In this document: positions 34,956 to 44,991 of the stretch, in pieces | Numbering within the stretch: the first letter of the stretch is position 1 | Layout of the letters: each line of letters begins with the position of its first letter | Source of the DNA: Gordonia terrae | GTDB lineage: Bacteria; Actinomycetota; Actinomycetes; Mycobacteriales; Mycobacteriaceae | NCBI RefSeq assembly: GCF_001698225.1 | Contig: NZ_CP016594.1 | Coordinates: forward strand, 3,534,001-3,598,000 | Direction of reading: 5' to 3' | Length of the DNA stretch: 64,000 nucleotides | Notes under the pieces: generated by a model | Seen by the model: the letters and a program-made list of their open reading frames with translations, nothing else | Databases searched by the model: none | Told to the model about the DNA's origin: nothing | Position numbers and translations under genes: made by a program

Positions 34956-36573
34956 ATGGATGTCTCCCGTCATGGCCTCGCGACCATCGCTCTCCGCGCT
35001 GTTGCGCCCCCGCACCATGACCGACCGCTCGTGGAACACTCCGCGACTCTGACTGTGCTGCAAGTCTTTCGCACGTTCGCGCCACGGCTTCGTCCCGTCC
35101 GGTGGTGGCTGCTCGCCGGCCTCACGCTGTCGGTGATCCCCGCGCTGATCGCCGTCGCCAAGATCGCACTGTTCGAGAGACTCGTCGACGATGTGCTGGT
35201 GCCGGCCGATCTCGGCCCATTCGCCTCCATCGCGGGGATCTACATCGCGCTCAACCTGCTGGCCGCGGTGATCGACGGAGCCGACGACTATCTGGGCACC
35301 TGGATCTCCCAGCGGTTTCTCACCACACTCCGGCGCGATGCATTCGCACATGTGCTGGCGCTGCCCTCCCACCGCCTCGACCATCTGCGCCTCGGCGATG
35401 TGATGAGTCGTCTCACCTCTGACATCGGTACGGTCGAGTCGTTCATGGTCCGTCACCTGACGTGGGGTTTCCGACAATCGGCCACGCTTGTCGTCTATGT
35501 CATCGCCCTCATGTGGATGGATCTGTGGCTGGCGCTGGCATCCATGGTCGTCGTGCCGCTGTTCTCCTGGGCGGCAATTCGATTCGCCGACTTCACCAAG
35601 TCCGCGTCGCGCGAGCGGCGGCGGGCCGGGTCACTCGGCGCGATCACCGAGGAGCACCTCGCCAATGCCGCCCTCGTGCAGGGCCTCAACCAGGAGCCGA
35701 CCGCGATCGAGCGGTACGAGCGACAGAATCTCGCGATCATGGACGCCGAGCTGGTGGCCAGTCGGGTCCGCGCTTTGTTCCTGCCGTTGGTGGGCCTGTT
35801 CGAACTCCTCGGTGTGCTCGTGGTCATCGGTCTCGGTGTGTGGGCGCTCGCCGCCGGGCGCATGACCCTGGGCGAGGTGCTTGCGTTCCTCGCGCTCCTG
35901 GGGAGTTGCTTTCGGCCGGTACGCGATCTCGGGAATCTGCTGCCCTCGCTGTTCGCCGCCACCGCAGGCATCGAACGGGTACAGGAACTGCTGGACGAGC
36001 CCGCCCTGACCGACCCGCCTCATGCGCTGGACCTCCCGGCGGACGCCGCGGGGGCCTCCCTCCGCCAGGTCCACGCGCGGTACCCCGGCCGGGACTCCGA
36101 CGCCGTGCGTGATCTGGAACTCACAATCGCACCCGGCGAACGCGTCGCAGTCACCGGCGGCAGCGGTGCGGGCAAGACGACGCTCACCCGCCTGCTGGAC
36201 GGCTCGCTACAACCGCGCTCGGATCAGTTCTGTTGGACGACAACGATCTTGCCTTCGCCACACGCCGCTCCGTCCGCGCCGCGGTCACCGTCGTCGCCCA
36301 GGAGATGTTGCTGTCCGACGCGACCGTCGCGGAGAACATCGCGTTCGCCAGACCCGACGCCACCGCGGCCGAGATCGCCGAAGCCGCTCGACGCGCCGAT
36401 GCCCACGACTTCATCAGTCGGCTCCCGGACGGTTACGACACACGCATCGGACAGCGTGGCCGCACCCTCTCCGGTGGACAACGCCAACGACTCAACGTGG
36501 CCCGTGGACTCCTCCGCGGCGGCGGGCTCCTCATCCTCGACGAGCCGACCACCGGCCTCGACCGAACCTCTCG
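34956..36573 (+). pseudogene. ABC exporter (permease-ATPase), frameshifted and truncated
   Basis: The transmembrane domain (about six helices, from VLQVFRTFAPRLRPV) and Walker A (GGSGAGKTT near 36160) are intact. Near 36221 one G appears to be lost (TCGG where TCGGG is needed). The reading frame then continues in the +2 register with DDNDLAFATRRSV, the Q-loop VVAQEM, LSGGQ, and Walker B LLILDEPTTGLD. The H-loop and the last 60-70 residues are missing: the sequence runs straight into a kinase N-terminus. Start is uncertain (ATG 34956, or GTG 35031/35055). Relatives pair this exporter with a kinase gene. Probably non-functional. Confidence 0.75.
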
Positions 36574-37372
36574 CCCCGCTGGCGTTCGGCAAGCGGACCG
36601 CCACCTGGGACGCCTTCGACACCGGACGTCGCACACGGTGCATCCTCAAGGTCATCCGCAGGCATCGGTGTCACGACGAGGAGGTCGCGGAGTCCGTCCG
36701 TCGCGAGGGACACGTGCTCGCCGATCTCGCTCACCGCATCTGGTGCGCGGCTACGGGATGCTGCCGCCGGACAAATCGAGCCTGGTGGGTTTCACGATGC
36801 AGACCATCCCCGGCGCCACCCTCGACGCAGCGATCGAGAACGGTCCGCTCAGCACCCACGATGTGCTGCAGTTGGGTGTGCAGTTGTCGGCGGCACTTCA
36901 CCATCTGCACAGTCACAACTGGATCCACCTGGATGTGAAACCGTCGAACGTCATCATCCACGGCGGGCAGGCGATCCTGATCGACCTCGGGATCCTCGGC
37001 CGCCCCGGCGAGCGACGGGACGGCTCCGGAACGCGCGGGTATCTACCGCCCGAGCAGGCCGTCGGCGTCGCTCTGGGTCCCGCCGCGGACGTCTTCGCCC
37101 TCGGCGTCACGCTCTTCGAGGTGTTGACGTCGCGGCGACCGTACGGCGCGATCCCGCCGTGGTCGGAGCGGGGCATCGGGCGACTCCGCACTCGCGGTCG
37201 CCCGACGTCGATCAGACCGATGTCGCCCGGTGTCGGTGCGCGCGGCCATGTGCCCGACGAACTCGTCGAGTTGCTCGGTCACATGCTCGATCTCGATCCC
37301 GACAGACGACCGGAGATGGGGGCCGTCTGGCAACGGCTCGCGTGGATGACCGAGGGCCCGGTCAGGCGATGA
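36574..37372 (+). pseudogene. Atypical Ser/Thr kinase-like gene, 5'-truncated and frameshifted
   Basis: The N-lobe is readable from about 36574 (PLAFGKRTATWDAFDTG, then CILKVIRRH with the probable ATP Lys). After VLADLAH near 36734 a C is lost; in the shifted frame the protein continues as PHLVRGYGMLPPDKS to the stop at 37372. The catalytic loop is HLDVKPSN and the metal loop IDLGIL, so HRD and DFG are altered, as in an atypical subfamily. Its own start and the glycine loop have been lost in the fusion with the ABC gene. The 3' end overlaps the convergent ahpE by 11 bp. Confidence 0.75.
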
Positions 37373-37844
37373 CGCCGAGAGCCTTGTCCCAGACGGCGTT
37401 CTCGCGCACCTCGCCCGGACCGACCATGTCGGCGAAGACGATCACGCCGTCTCGGTCGACGAGAAAGGTTCCACGATTGGCGTAACCACGATCCTCGTTG
37501 AAGACGCCGTAGGCACGCGCGGTGTCACCGTGCGGCCAGAAGTCCGACAGCAGCGGGAACAGGAATCCCTGCGCTGCGGACCACACCTTGTGGGTGGGCG
37601 AGGGACCGACCGACACCGTCACCGTCGTCACGTCGTCGTTCTCGAAGCGCGGTTGCTGGTCGCGAATGTAGCCCAACTCGCCCTGGCAGGTGCCGGTGAA
37701 CGCGAGCGGGAAGAACACCACGAGCACATTGCGTTCGGCTCGCAGTGCCGAGAGCGACACGAGCTGATTGTTCTGGTCGCGAAGGGCGAAGTCCGGTGCC
37801 CGGTCGCCGACGGTCAGGGGCGCAGAAGGCAGAGCACCGCTCAT
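37362..37844 (-). CDS. ahpE: 1-Cys peroxiredoxin AhpE
   Basis: Reduces hydroperoxides and peroxynitrite through one peroxidatic Cys in FPLAFTGTCQGEL (family Thr-x-x-Cys; about residue 52), followed by LLSDFWPHGDTARAYGV and NRGTFLVDRDG. 160 aa, close to the 153 aa I recall for M. tuberculosis AhpE. There is no resolving Cys; mycothiol/mycoredoxin is the known reductant in mycobacteria. The ATG overlaps the DUF3052 stop as ATGA, so the two are coupled. Confidence 0.94.
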   Translation of the reverse strand: MSGALPSAPLTVGDRAPDFALRDQNNQLVSLSALRAERNVLVVFFPLAFTGTCQGELGYIRDQQPRFENDDVTTVTVSVGPSPTHKVWSAAQGFLFPLLSDFWPHGDTARAYGVFNEDRGYANRGTFLVDRDGVIVFADMVGPGEVRENAVWDKALGVIA

Positions 37845-38263
37845 GCTTTCTTGCCCGCGCGGGCCTTGGGCTGGACCAACCGGGCCGCCGACCAGTCGCC
37901 GAGACTGATGGCCGAGGTCTGCGTGAGCCCCGCGGTCGGGGCCGCTTCGGCGATCTCGCTCGGATCGACGTAGCCGGGTTGGCCCGTCTTCGGCGAGAGC
38001 ACCCACACGAAACCGTCTTCGGCGAGCGGACCGATGGCGTCCATCAGGGCGTCGACGAGGTCACCGTCGCCGTCGCGCCACCAGAGGACCACGACGTCGA
38101 CCACGTCGTCGGCATCCTCGTCGACCATCTCGGCGTCGATCGCGTCCTCGATGTCAGCGCGCAGTTCGTCGTCGGTGTCCTCGTCCCAGCCGAGTTCCTG
38201 CACGACCAAGCCTGCGGTCAAGCCCAGTTTCTGGGCGTTGCTACCGTCTGTGGCGGCTACCAC
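37841..38263 (-). CDS. DUF3052 family protein
   Basis: 140 aa, acidic, no TM helix. The family block runs from KLGLTAGLVVQELGWDEDTDD to FVWVLSPKTGQPGYVDPSEI. Conserved next to ahpE (Rv2239c position); function unknown. GTG 38263 with AGGAGG about 9 nt upstream. Its coupling to ahpE suggests a shared redox-related condition, which is inference. Confidence 0.88.
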   Translation of the reverse strand: MVAATDGSNAQKLGLTAGLVVQELGWDEDTDDELRADIEDAIDAEMVDEDADDVVDVVVLWWRDGDGDLVDALMDAIGPLAEDGFVWVLSPKTGQPGYVDPSEIAEAAPTAGLTQTSAISLGDWSAARLVQPKARAGKKA

Positions 38264-38450
38264 CGCGCGTGACCTCCTGAAGATGTGTGGATCGTTGTGT
38301 GTGTCGTCTGTGCCGAATCCGCGTACGCTTCCGCACGCCGTTCGCCTGTCAGCATAGGCAACAGCCTAAAGCCTCACATTGCAAGCCGAACGCCGTCAGG
38401 GATTTCGGGCGTTTCGCGATCGGCCTGTGCCTACCCCGAGCGGGGCGACG

Positions 38451-39068
38451 CTAACCGCCCGGGCGAGCCGACGTCGTCGAGGGGGCGGACGAGCGCGGGG
38501 TGGCCGACGATGTTGCCGGCAGCGGCGTGTAGCCGCCGCACACGTCGAGCAGCCGCTGCTTGTCACGGGACCACTGCCCCGACACCGGATTCAGGCCGGC
38601 ACTCAGTTCACGACGGATGGCATTCTCCAGCTTCGCGGTCGACTCGAGGAAGGTCCGCGCCGGCGTCGAGACGTCGACCGGGGCGGTCGCGGTGATCTTG
38701 GGTCGGATCTGATCGGCACCGGCGATCAGACTGGCCCGTGCCTTCTCGTCGAGGTCGCCGACGCCGGGATACGACTGTGCGACGTTCAGCCGGGCGACGA
38801 AGGCGTTGAACCCGCGGACCATCACGACCATCGACGCCATCGATTCGCGGCACAGCTCGACCCCCTCGGCCCGCACCTCGGCGGCCGCCGAGGCCGACAG
38901 CTCGGACCGGTAGCCGGCGACCTCGCCCGGTGCAGGGGTGCCCGCGCCGCCGACCGTGGTGGCGCATGCACCCGTCAGCGCGGCCCCGAGGGCGATGGTG
39001 GCTGCGATCGTCGACCGGACGACACGGCCGCGGTGGCTCGCGGCCGCCACCGCTCCTCGATCCGGCAT
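38451..39068 (-). CDS. Secreted or lipoprotein-like protein (Rv2240c-type)
   Basis: 205 aa. Signal peptide with basic n-region (residues 1-18) and hydrophobic core TIAATIALGAALTGAC. Cys35 could be lipidated, though the lipobox (TGAC) is imperfect. The mature part is mostly helical with a four-helix look and two further Cys (VELCRES, LLDVCGG), and ends in a Ser/Thr/Pro tail. No known function. Position upstream and divergent to aceE matches the Rv2240c locus. Confidence 0.75.
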   Translation of the reverse strand: MPDRGAVAAASHRGRVVRSTIAATIALGAALTGACATTVGGAGTPAPGEVAGYRSELSASAAAEVRAEGVELCRESMASMVVMVRGFNAFVARLNVAQSYPGVGDLDEKARASLIAGADQIRPKITATAPVDVSTPARTFLESTAKLENAIRRELSAGLNPVSGQWSRDKQRLLDVCGGYTPLPATSSATPRSSAPSTTSARPGG

Positions 39069-39274
39069 TCACTCCCCCTACTGGTCAGTAACCGTTTCTG
39101 GACGCTACCGCATCCCGGCGATCGCGACACCCGACAAGGATCCACCCGGTGCCAAGCCACCCCACATGGGGCACGATGAAGGGAGGCACCGCACAACATC
39201 GGAGCGCGGTGCCCGACGCCATGCAGTCGGACCACCACCCCGAGTCCGGCCTGTCAGAGGGAGTAGGCATCACC

Positions 39275-42103
39275 GTGACCAACCAGATGGACCATGCGAC
39301 ACAGGACGTCCCGCCGAGCGAACAAGCCGGGAACACCGGCCCCCGCTCGAACGGACGCGCCGCCGGACAACGAGTCCGGGTCATCCGCGAAGGAGTCGCG
39401 TCCTATCTGCCCGACATCGATCCCGACGAGACCGACGAATGGCTCGACTCGTTCGACGCGCTCCTCGATGCCGCCGGCCCCGGTCGCGCCCGGTACCTGA
39501 TGCTGCGACTCCTCGAACGCGCCGGCGAGAAGCGCGTGTCGATCCCCGCGCTCACCTCCACCGACTACGTCAACACCATTCCCACCGAGGCCGAGCCCTG
39601 GTTCCCCGGCGACGAGGACGTCGAGCGCCGATTCCGCCAGATGATCCGCTGGAACGCCGCGATCATGGTGCACCGGGCGCAGCGCCCGGGCGTCGGCGTC
39701 GGCGGTCACATCTCCACCTACGCCTCGTCGGCATCGCTGTACGAGGTCGGCTTCAACCACTTCTTCCGCGGCAAGGATCACTCCGGCGGCGGCGACCACA
39801 TCTTCATCCAGGGCCACGCCTCCCCGGGCATCTACGCCCGCGCCTACCTCGAAGGCCGGATCGACGAGGCCCGCATGGACGGCTTCCGGCAGGAACACAG
39901 CCACGCGGGTGAGGGCGGCGGCCTGCCGTCGTACCCCCACCCGCGCCTGATGCCCGACTTCTGGGAGTTCCCCACTGTCTCCATGGGCCTCGGCCCGATG
40001 AACGCGGTCTACCAGGCACGTTTCAACCATTACCTGCATGACCGCGGCATCAAGGACACCTCCGACCAGCACGTGTGGGCATTCCTCGGCGACGGCGAGA
40101 TGGACGAGCCGGAATCGCGCGGCTTCGCCAGCTTCGCGGCCACCGAGGGCCTCGACAACCTGACCTTCGTCATCAACTGCAACCTGCAGCGTCTCGATGG
40201 TCCGGTGCGCGGCAACGGCAAGATCATCCAGGAACTCGAATCCTTCTTCCGCGGTGCCGGATGGAACGTCATCAAGGTCATCTGGGGACGTGAGTGGGAC
40301 TCGCTGCTGCACGCCGACCGCGATGGTGCGCTGGTCAATCTGATGAACACCACCCCCGACGGCGATTTCCAGACCTACAAGGCCAACGACGGAGCCTTCG
40401 TCCGCGAGCACTTCTTCAACCGTGACCCGCGCACCAAGGAACTCGTCAAGGACCTCTCCGACGCCGACATCTGGAACCTCAAGCGCGGCGGTCACGACTA
40501 CCGCAAGATCCACGCGGCCTACGCCTCGGCGATGACCCACAAGGGCCAACCGACGGTGATCCTGGCCCACACCATCAAGGGCTACACGCTGGGCAAGCAC
40601 TTCGAGGGTCGCAACGCGACGCACCAGATGAAGAAGCTGACGCTCGATGACCTGAAGGCCTTCCGCGACAGCACGCGAATCCCGATCACCGACGAGCAGC
40701 TCGAGAAGGATCCGTATCTGCCGCCGTACTACAACCCCGGCAAGGACTCACCGGAACTCCAGTACATGCTCGACCGGCGCAAGACCCTCGGCGGCTTCCT
40801 GCCGAGCCGGCGCACGAAGTCCAAAGTCCTGAAGGCGGACATGAGTTCGGCGCTGAAGGCCACCTCGAAGGGCTCGGGCAAGCAGCAGGTCGCCACCACC
40901 ATGGCGCTCGTACGTGTCTTCAAGGATCTGTTGCGCGACAAGGAGATCGGCAAGCGCATCGTCCCGATCATCCCCGACGAGGCGCGCACGTTCGGGATGG
41001 ACTCGTGGTTCCCGACCCTCAAGATCTACAACCGCAACGGGCAGCTCTACACCTCGGTCGATGCCGAACTGATGCTCGCCTACAAGGAGAGCTCGGAGGG
41101 CCAGATCCTCCACGAGGGCATCAACGAGGCCGGGTCGGCCGCCAGCTTCGCCGCGGTCGGCACGTCGTACTCGACCCACGACGAGCCGATGATCCCGCTG
41201 TACATCTTCTACTCCATGTTCGGCTTCCAGCGCACCGGCGACAGCTTCTGGGCGGCGGCCGATCAGATGGCGCGCGGCTTCGTCATCGGCGCGACCGCGG
41301 GCCGCACCACGCTGACCGGCGAGGGACTCCAGCACGCCGACGGGCACTCCCCGCTGCTGGCGGCCACCAATCCTGCCGTCGTCGCCTACGATCCGGCCTT
41401 CGCCTACGAGCTCGGCCACATCGTCGAGCGCGGCATCGAGCGCATGTACGGCGACGACCCGGAGAACGTCTTCTACTACCTGACCGTCTACAACGAGCCG
41501 ATAAGTCAACCGGCCAAGCCCGAGGGGCTCGATCCGGCCGGCATCGTCAAGGGCGCGTACCGGTTCCAGAAGGCTGCCGAGGGCAAGCAGCATCCGGCCA
41601 ACATCCTCGTCTCCGGCGTGACCATGCCCGACGCGCTGCGCGCCGCCGACCTGCTCGCGGAGGAATGGAACGTCGGCGCCGACGTCTACTCGGTCACCTC
41701 GTGGAGCGAACTCGCCCGCGACGGCATCCGCGCCGACCGCGAGGCGGTGCGCGATCCGGGGGCCGAACCGGCCCCGGCCTACCTGACCGAGTTGCTCGCC
41801 GACGCCGCCGGCCCGTTCGTCGGTGTCAGCGACTACATGCGTGGCGTGCAAGAGCAGATCCGCGCCTACCTCCCGGGCACCTACCTCACGCTCGGCACGG
41901 ACGGCTTCGGGTTCTCCGACACCCGTCCGGCGGCGCGCCGGTTCTTCAACGTCGACGCCGAGTCGATCGTGGTCGCCGTGCTCGTCGCGCTCGCCCGGGA
42001 CGGCAACATCGAGATGTCGGTCGCCAAGCAGGCCGCCGACAAGTACCGGATCGACGATGTCTCGGCCGCACCCGAGCAGACCAGCGATCCGGGCGTCGCC
42101 TGA
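39275..42103 (+). CDS. aceE: Pyruvate dehydrogenase E1 component (homodimeric)
   Basis: TPP-dependent decarboxylation of pyruvate, feeding acetyl-CoA synthesis. Key blocks are [22 protein letters not shown], the TPP motif [11 protein letters not shown] to FVINCNLQ (about residues 272-300), the [24 protein letters not shown] loop, and [19 protein letters not shown]. 942 aa. GTG 39275 is chosen because the N-terminus then resembles the mycobacterial protein, with GAGGGAG and TAGGCA just upstream; in-frame starts further up (39149, 39221) would add up to 42 residues. The E2/E3 genes are elsewhere. Confidence 0.95.
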   Translation: MTNQMDHATQDVPPSEQAGNTGPRSNGRAAGQRVRVIREGVASYLPDIDPDETDEWLDSFDALLDAAGPGRARYLMLRLLERAGEKRVSIPALTSTDYVNTIPTEAEPWFPGDEDVERRFRQMIRWNAAIMVHRAQRPGVGVGGHISTYASSASLYEVGFNHFFRGKDHSGGGDHIFIQGHASPGIYARAYLEGRIDEARMDGFRQEHSHAGEGGGLPSYPHPRLMPDFWEFPTVSMGLGPMNAVYQARFNHYLHDRGIKDTSDQHVWAFLGDGEMDEPESRGFASFAATEGLDNLTFVINCNLQRLDGPVRGNGKIIQELESFFRGAGWNVIKVIWGREWDSLLHADRDGALVNLMNTTPDGDFQTYKANDGAFVREHFFNRDPRTKELVKDLSDADIWNLKRGGHDYRKIHAAYASAMTHKGQPTVILAHTIKGYTLGKHFEGRNATHQMKKLTLDDLKAFRDSTRIPITDEQLEKDPYLPPYYNPGKDSPELQYMLDRRKTLGGFLPSRRTKSKVLKADMSSALKATSKGSGKQQVATTMALVRVFKDLLRDKEIGKRIVPIIPDEARTFGMDSWFPTLKIYNRNGQLYTSVDAELMLAYKESSEGQILHEGINEAGSAASFAAVGTSYSTHDEPMIPLYIFYSMFGFQRTGDSFWAAADQMARGFVIGATAGRTTLTGEGLQHADGHSPLLAATNPAVVAYDPAFAYELGHIVERGIERMYGDDPENVFYYLTVYNEPISQPAKPEGLDPAGIVKGAYRFQKAAEGKQHPANILVSGVTMPDALRAADLLAEEWNVGADVYSVTSWSELARDGIRADREAVRDPGAEPAPAYLTELLADAAGPFVGVSDYMRGVQEQIRAYLPGTYLTLGTDGFGFSDTRPAARRFFNVDAESIVVAVLVALARDGNIEMSVAKQAADKYRIDDVSAAPEQTSDPGVA

Positions 42104-42168
42104 GCATCGCGTCGACAGACGCGGCCTCGTCTCGCCCACGGCCGGGGACTCCTCCCGACCCGAAGGTC

Positions 42169-42174
42169 TAGATT
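42169..42174 (+). promoter_or_regulatory. -10 element of the mabR gene
   Basis: TAGATT, exactly 6 nt before GTG 42181, a textbook leaderless spacing. Confidence 0.6.
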
Positions 42175-42180
42175 GAGGTC

Positions 42181-43452
42181 GTGTCCGATGCCCGCGTGAA
42201 CAGGAAGTCACCACCCGCGGACGTGTTCGGTGAGCGGGGTGCCCATGTACCGGCCCCCGCCACCGTGCACGACGCGCTCCCCGACACGCTGCTGCGGCGG
42301 GTCAAGCAGTACAGCGGCCGCCTCGCCACCGAGGCGGTCCACTCCATGCAGGACCAGCTGCCGTATTTCTCCGATCTCGATGCCGCACAGCGCGCGAGCG
42401 TGCAGCTCGTCGTACAGACCGCGGTGGTGAACTTCGTCGAGTGGATTCAGGACCCCGAGGGCAACGTGAAGTTCACGGTTCAGGCCTTCCAGGTCGTTCC
42501 CCAGGATCTCGCCCGCCGGATCACCCTCCTGCAGACCGTCGAGATGGTCCGCGTGGCGATGGAGTTCTTCGAGAAGTGGCTCCCGCTCCTGGCCCGCAAC
42601 GATGCCCAGCTCCGCGCGCTCACCGAGTCGGTGCTGCGGTACGGACGGGAGATCGGCTTCGCCGCGGCATCCATCTACGCCTCGGCCGCGGAGTCGCGGG
42701 GTGCGTGGGATTCCCGGCTCGAGGCCCTGGTCGTCGACGCGGTCGTCCGCGGGGACACCGGAGCCCAGTTGCTGTCTCGCGCAGCAGCACTCAACTGGGA
42801 ATCGGATGCACCCGCCACGGTCATCGTCGGGACCCCGCCGCCGGAACAGAACGTCTCGGTGCCGCTGGCGATCCACAACACGGCCAAGTCCTTCGACCGG
42901 TCTGCCCTCTCGGTGGTGCAGGGTTCGGTACTGGTGGCCATCGTGAGCGGTCCGGCCCGTCCGACCGAGAAGTTCGTCGGCGCGCTGCTGTCCCACTTCG
43001 CCGATGCCCCGGTCGTCATCGGACCGACGATGCCGAACCTCGGCAGTGCGCACACGAGTGCGACCGAGGCGATGGCCGGAATAGAGGCGGTGGCGGGCTG
43101 GCCGAATGCCCCGCGCCCGGTCCACAGCCTCGAACTGCTCCCCGAACGCGCGCTCAACGGCGACGAGTCAGCGATGACCGCTTTGGTGGAATCCCTTGTC
43201 CTACCGCTGGCCGAGGGCGGCTCGACGTTGACGACGACGCTCGACGCCTACCTCGACTCCGGCGGCTCGGTAGAATCGTGCGCTCGGATTCTGTACATAC
43301 ATCCAAATACGGTCCGCTACCGGTTGAAGAAAATTTCGGAAATCACAGGACGTGACCCAACTAACCCTCGCGACGCTTACGTTCTGAGGGTCGCGTCGAC
43401 GGTGGGTCGACTGACACACTTCCGGCACAAATCGCATTCATCAGCCACATGA
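42181..43452 (+). CDS. mabR: CdaR/PucR-type regulator of FAS-II (MabR)
   Basis: 423 aa. The C-terminal PucR-type helix-turn-helix (about residues 355-400) is visible as YLDSGGSVESCARILYI then HPNTVRYRLKKISEITG. The N-terminal helical region (about 30-180) is the sensor. It lies directly upstream of fabD-acpM-kasA-accD6, as do mycobacterial MabR (Rv2242) and Streptomyces FasR, which bind the fabD promoter and respond to acyl chains. Leaderless GTG. I infer autogenous and FAS-II control through the palindromes at 43544-43581. Confidence 0.88.
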   Translation: MSDARVNRKSPPADVFGERGAHVPAPATVHDALPDTLLRRVKQYSGRLATEAVHSMQDQLPYFSDLDAAQRASVQLVVQTAVVNFVEWIQDPEGNVKFTVQAFQVVPQDLARRITLLQTVEMVRVAMEFFEKWLPLLARNDAQLRALTESVLRYGREIGFAAASIYASAAESRGAWDSRLEALVVDAVVRGDTGAQLLSRAAALNWESDAPATVIVGTPPPEQNVSVPLAIHNTAKSFDRSALSVVQGSVLVAIVSGPARPTEKFVGALLSHFADAPVVIGPTMPNLGSAHTSATEAMAGIEAVAGWPNAPRPVHSLELLPERALNGDESAMTALVESLVLPLAEGGSTLTTTLDAYLDSGGSVESCARILYIHPNTVRYRLKKISEITGRDPTNPRDAYVLRVASTVGRLTHFRHKSHSSAT

Positions 43453-43543
43453 GTCACACCGGTTTCATGTCCGATTCACCGTTTGTGCTGATAGAAGCCT
43501 TAAGAACACGGTTCGGTAACAAATCTCGGACTGGTGACGAACC

Positions 43544-43581
43544 AGGTGACCTGTAGGTCACCTTTGTGGGAACCCCACAAA
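43544..43581. promoter_or_regulatory. Two palindromes upstream of fabD (candidate MabR operator)
   Basis: AGGTGACC-TGTA-GGTCACCT at 43544-43563 (8-bp perfect arms) abuts TTTGTGGG-AAC-CCCACAAA at 43563-43581 (8-bp perfect arms). Both lie in the 195-bp gap between mabR and fabD. The TTTGT/ACAAA outer sequence resembles the TTTTGT...ACAAAA inverted repeat that I recall being reported for MabR. Confidence 0.55.
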
Positions 43582-43647
43582 AGGCGGCGACAAGGTTCAT
43601 GCTTCTCCACACCCACATCCCACGGGCAAAGGGTGTTCTCTGGTCAC

Positions 43648-44556
43648 GTGCTTTCGATGCTTGCCCCCGGACAGGGCTCACAGACACCCGGAATGCTCGT
43701 GCCCTGGCTCGAACTGCCGGGCGCGCGTGACCAGCTCGCCACCTGGTCCAAGCTCATCCAGCTGGACCTCGAAGGACTCGGCACCACCGCCACGGCGGAG
43801 GAGATCACCGACACCGCGGTGACCCAACCGCTCGTCGTGGTCGCGGCGCTGCTGGCCTACGACGAGGTCCGCAAGAACGGCGAGCTTGCTGCCGACGCCG
43901 TCGTGGCCGGACATTCGGTGGGTGAACTGGCCGCTGCGGCCATCACCGGTGTGATCTCGGCCGACGAAGCGGTCACGCTCGCCGCGATCCGAGGTGCCGA
44001 GATGGCCAAGGCCTGCGCGCTCGAGCCCACGACCATGGCTGCCGTTCTCGGTGGCGACGAGGCCGCGGTGCTCGCGCGCCTCGACGAACTCGACCTCGTC
44101 CCCGCCAATCGCAACGCGGCGGGTCAGATCGTCGCCGCCGGCGCGGTCGCCCAGATCGACGAACTCATCGCGTCGCCGCCGGAGAAGGCTCGCATCCGCA
44201 AGCTCGCCGTCGCCGGCGCGTTCCACACGCACTTCATGGCTCCGGCCCAGGAGGCCGTCGCCGCTGCCGCAGCACAGATCACCCCGTCCGACCCCGTCCG
44301 CACACTGCTGTCGAACTCCGACGGCCAGCCTGTAACGAACGGCGCCGATGCGCTGACAAAACTGGTGGGACAGGTGACCAAGCCGGTCCGCTGGGATCTC
44401 TGCTCGGCGTACCTGCGGGACCACTCGGCCGACGCCGTGGTGGAACTGCCCCCGGCGGGGACGCTGGTGGGTATCGCCAAGCGCGAACTCAAGGGCACTC
44501 CCGCGCTGGCGCTCAAGGAGCCCGGCGACATCACGAAGATCACCGAACTTGGATAG
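43648..44556 (+). CDS. fabD: Malonyl-CoA:ACP transacylase
   Basis: Loads malonyl groups onto AcpM for FAS-II elongation. The N-terminal LAPGQGSQTPGML block, nucleophile Ser90 in GHSVGE, an Arg in AIRGAEMAKAC, and catalytic His in GAFHTHFMAPA (about residue 192) are all present. 302 aa is normal. GTG 43648 (VLSMLAPGQGSQ) matches the mycobacterial N-terminus; upstream in-frame codons translate to non-conserved sequence and would cover the candidate operator. Confidence 0.95.
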   Translation: MLSMLAPGQGSQTPGMLVPWLELPGARDQLATWSKLIQLDLEGLGTTATAEEITDTAVTQPLVVVAALLAYDEVRKNGELAADAVVAGHSVGELAAAAITGVISADEAVTLAAIRGAEMAKACALEPTTMAAVLGGDEAAVLARLDELDLVPANRNAAGQIVAAGAVAQIDELIASPPEKARIRKLAVAGAFHTHFMAPAQEAVAAAAAQITPSDPVRTLLSNSDGQPVTNGADALTKLVGQVTKPVRWDLCSAYLRDHSADAVVELPPAGTLVGIAKRELKGTPALALKEPGDITKITELG

Positions 44557-44688
44557 CGGTCGCGGGTAGTCCGCGACCCCCGGAACGCCGGCTCTGATGC
44601 CGGCGTGTCCAAGCGCGCGGACCGCTCGGTCCGTGCTGCGCTCCGGAAATCTCACATCCACGTAGGAAAACGGAAAGGGAACCACACA

Positions 44689-44991
44689 GTGGCTGCCACC
44701 CAGGAACAACTCATTGCCGGCATCGCCGAGATCATCGAGGAAGTCACCGGCATCGAGCCGTCCGAGGTGACCCTCGAGAAGTCGTTCGTCGACGACCTCG
44801 ACATCGACTCGCTGTCCATGGTCGAGATCGCGGTGCAGACCGAGGACAAGTACGGCGTGAAGATCCCCGATGAGGATCTGGCCGGCCTGCGCACCGTCGG
44901 CGACGCGGTCGCCTACATCCAGAAGCTCGAGAACGAGAACCCCGAGGCCGCAGCTGCCATCAAGGCGCAGGTCGAGGCAGACGAGGCCTGA
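44689..44991 (+). CDS. acpM: Meromycolate extension acyl carrier protein
   Basis: 100 aa. Phosphopantetheine attachment at Ser41 in [12 protein letters not shown]. The C-terminal tail after helix 4 ([25 protein letters not shown]) is shorter than the 115-residue M. tuberculosis AcpM. Carries growing meromycolate or fatty acyl chains between FAS-II enzymes. GTG 44689 follows AAAGGGA. Its TGA overlaps the kasA ATG (TGATG). Confidence 0.95.
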   Translation: MAATQEQLIAGIAEIIEEVTGIEPSEVTLEKSFVDDLDIDSLSMVEIAVQTEDKYGVKIPDEDLAGLRTVGDAVAYIQKLENENPEAAAAIKAQVEADEA

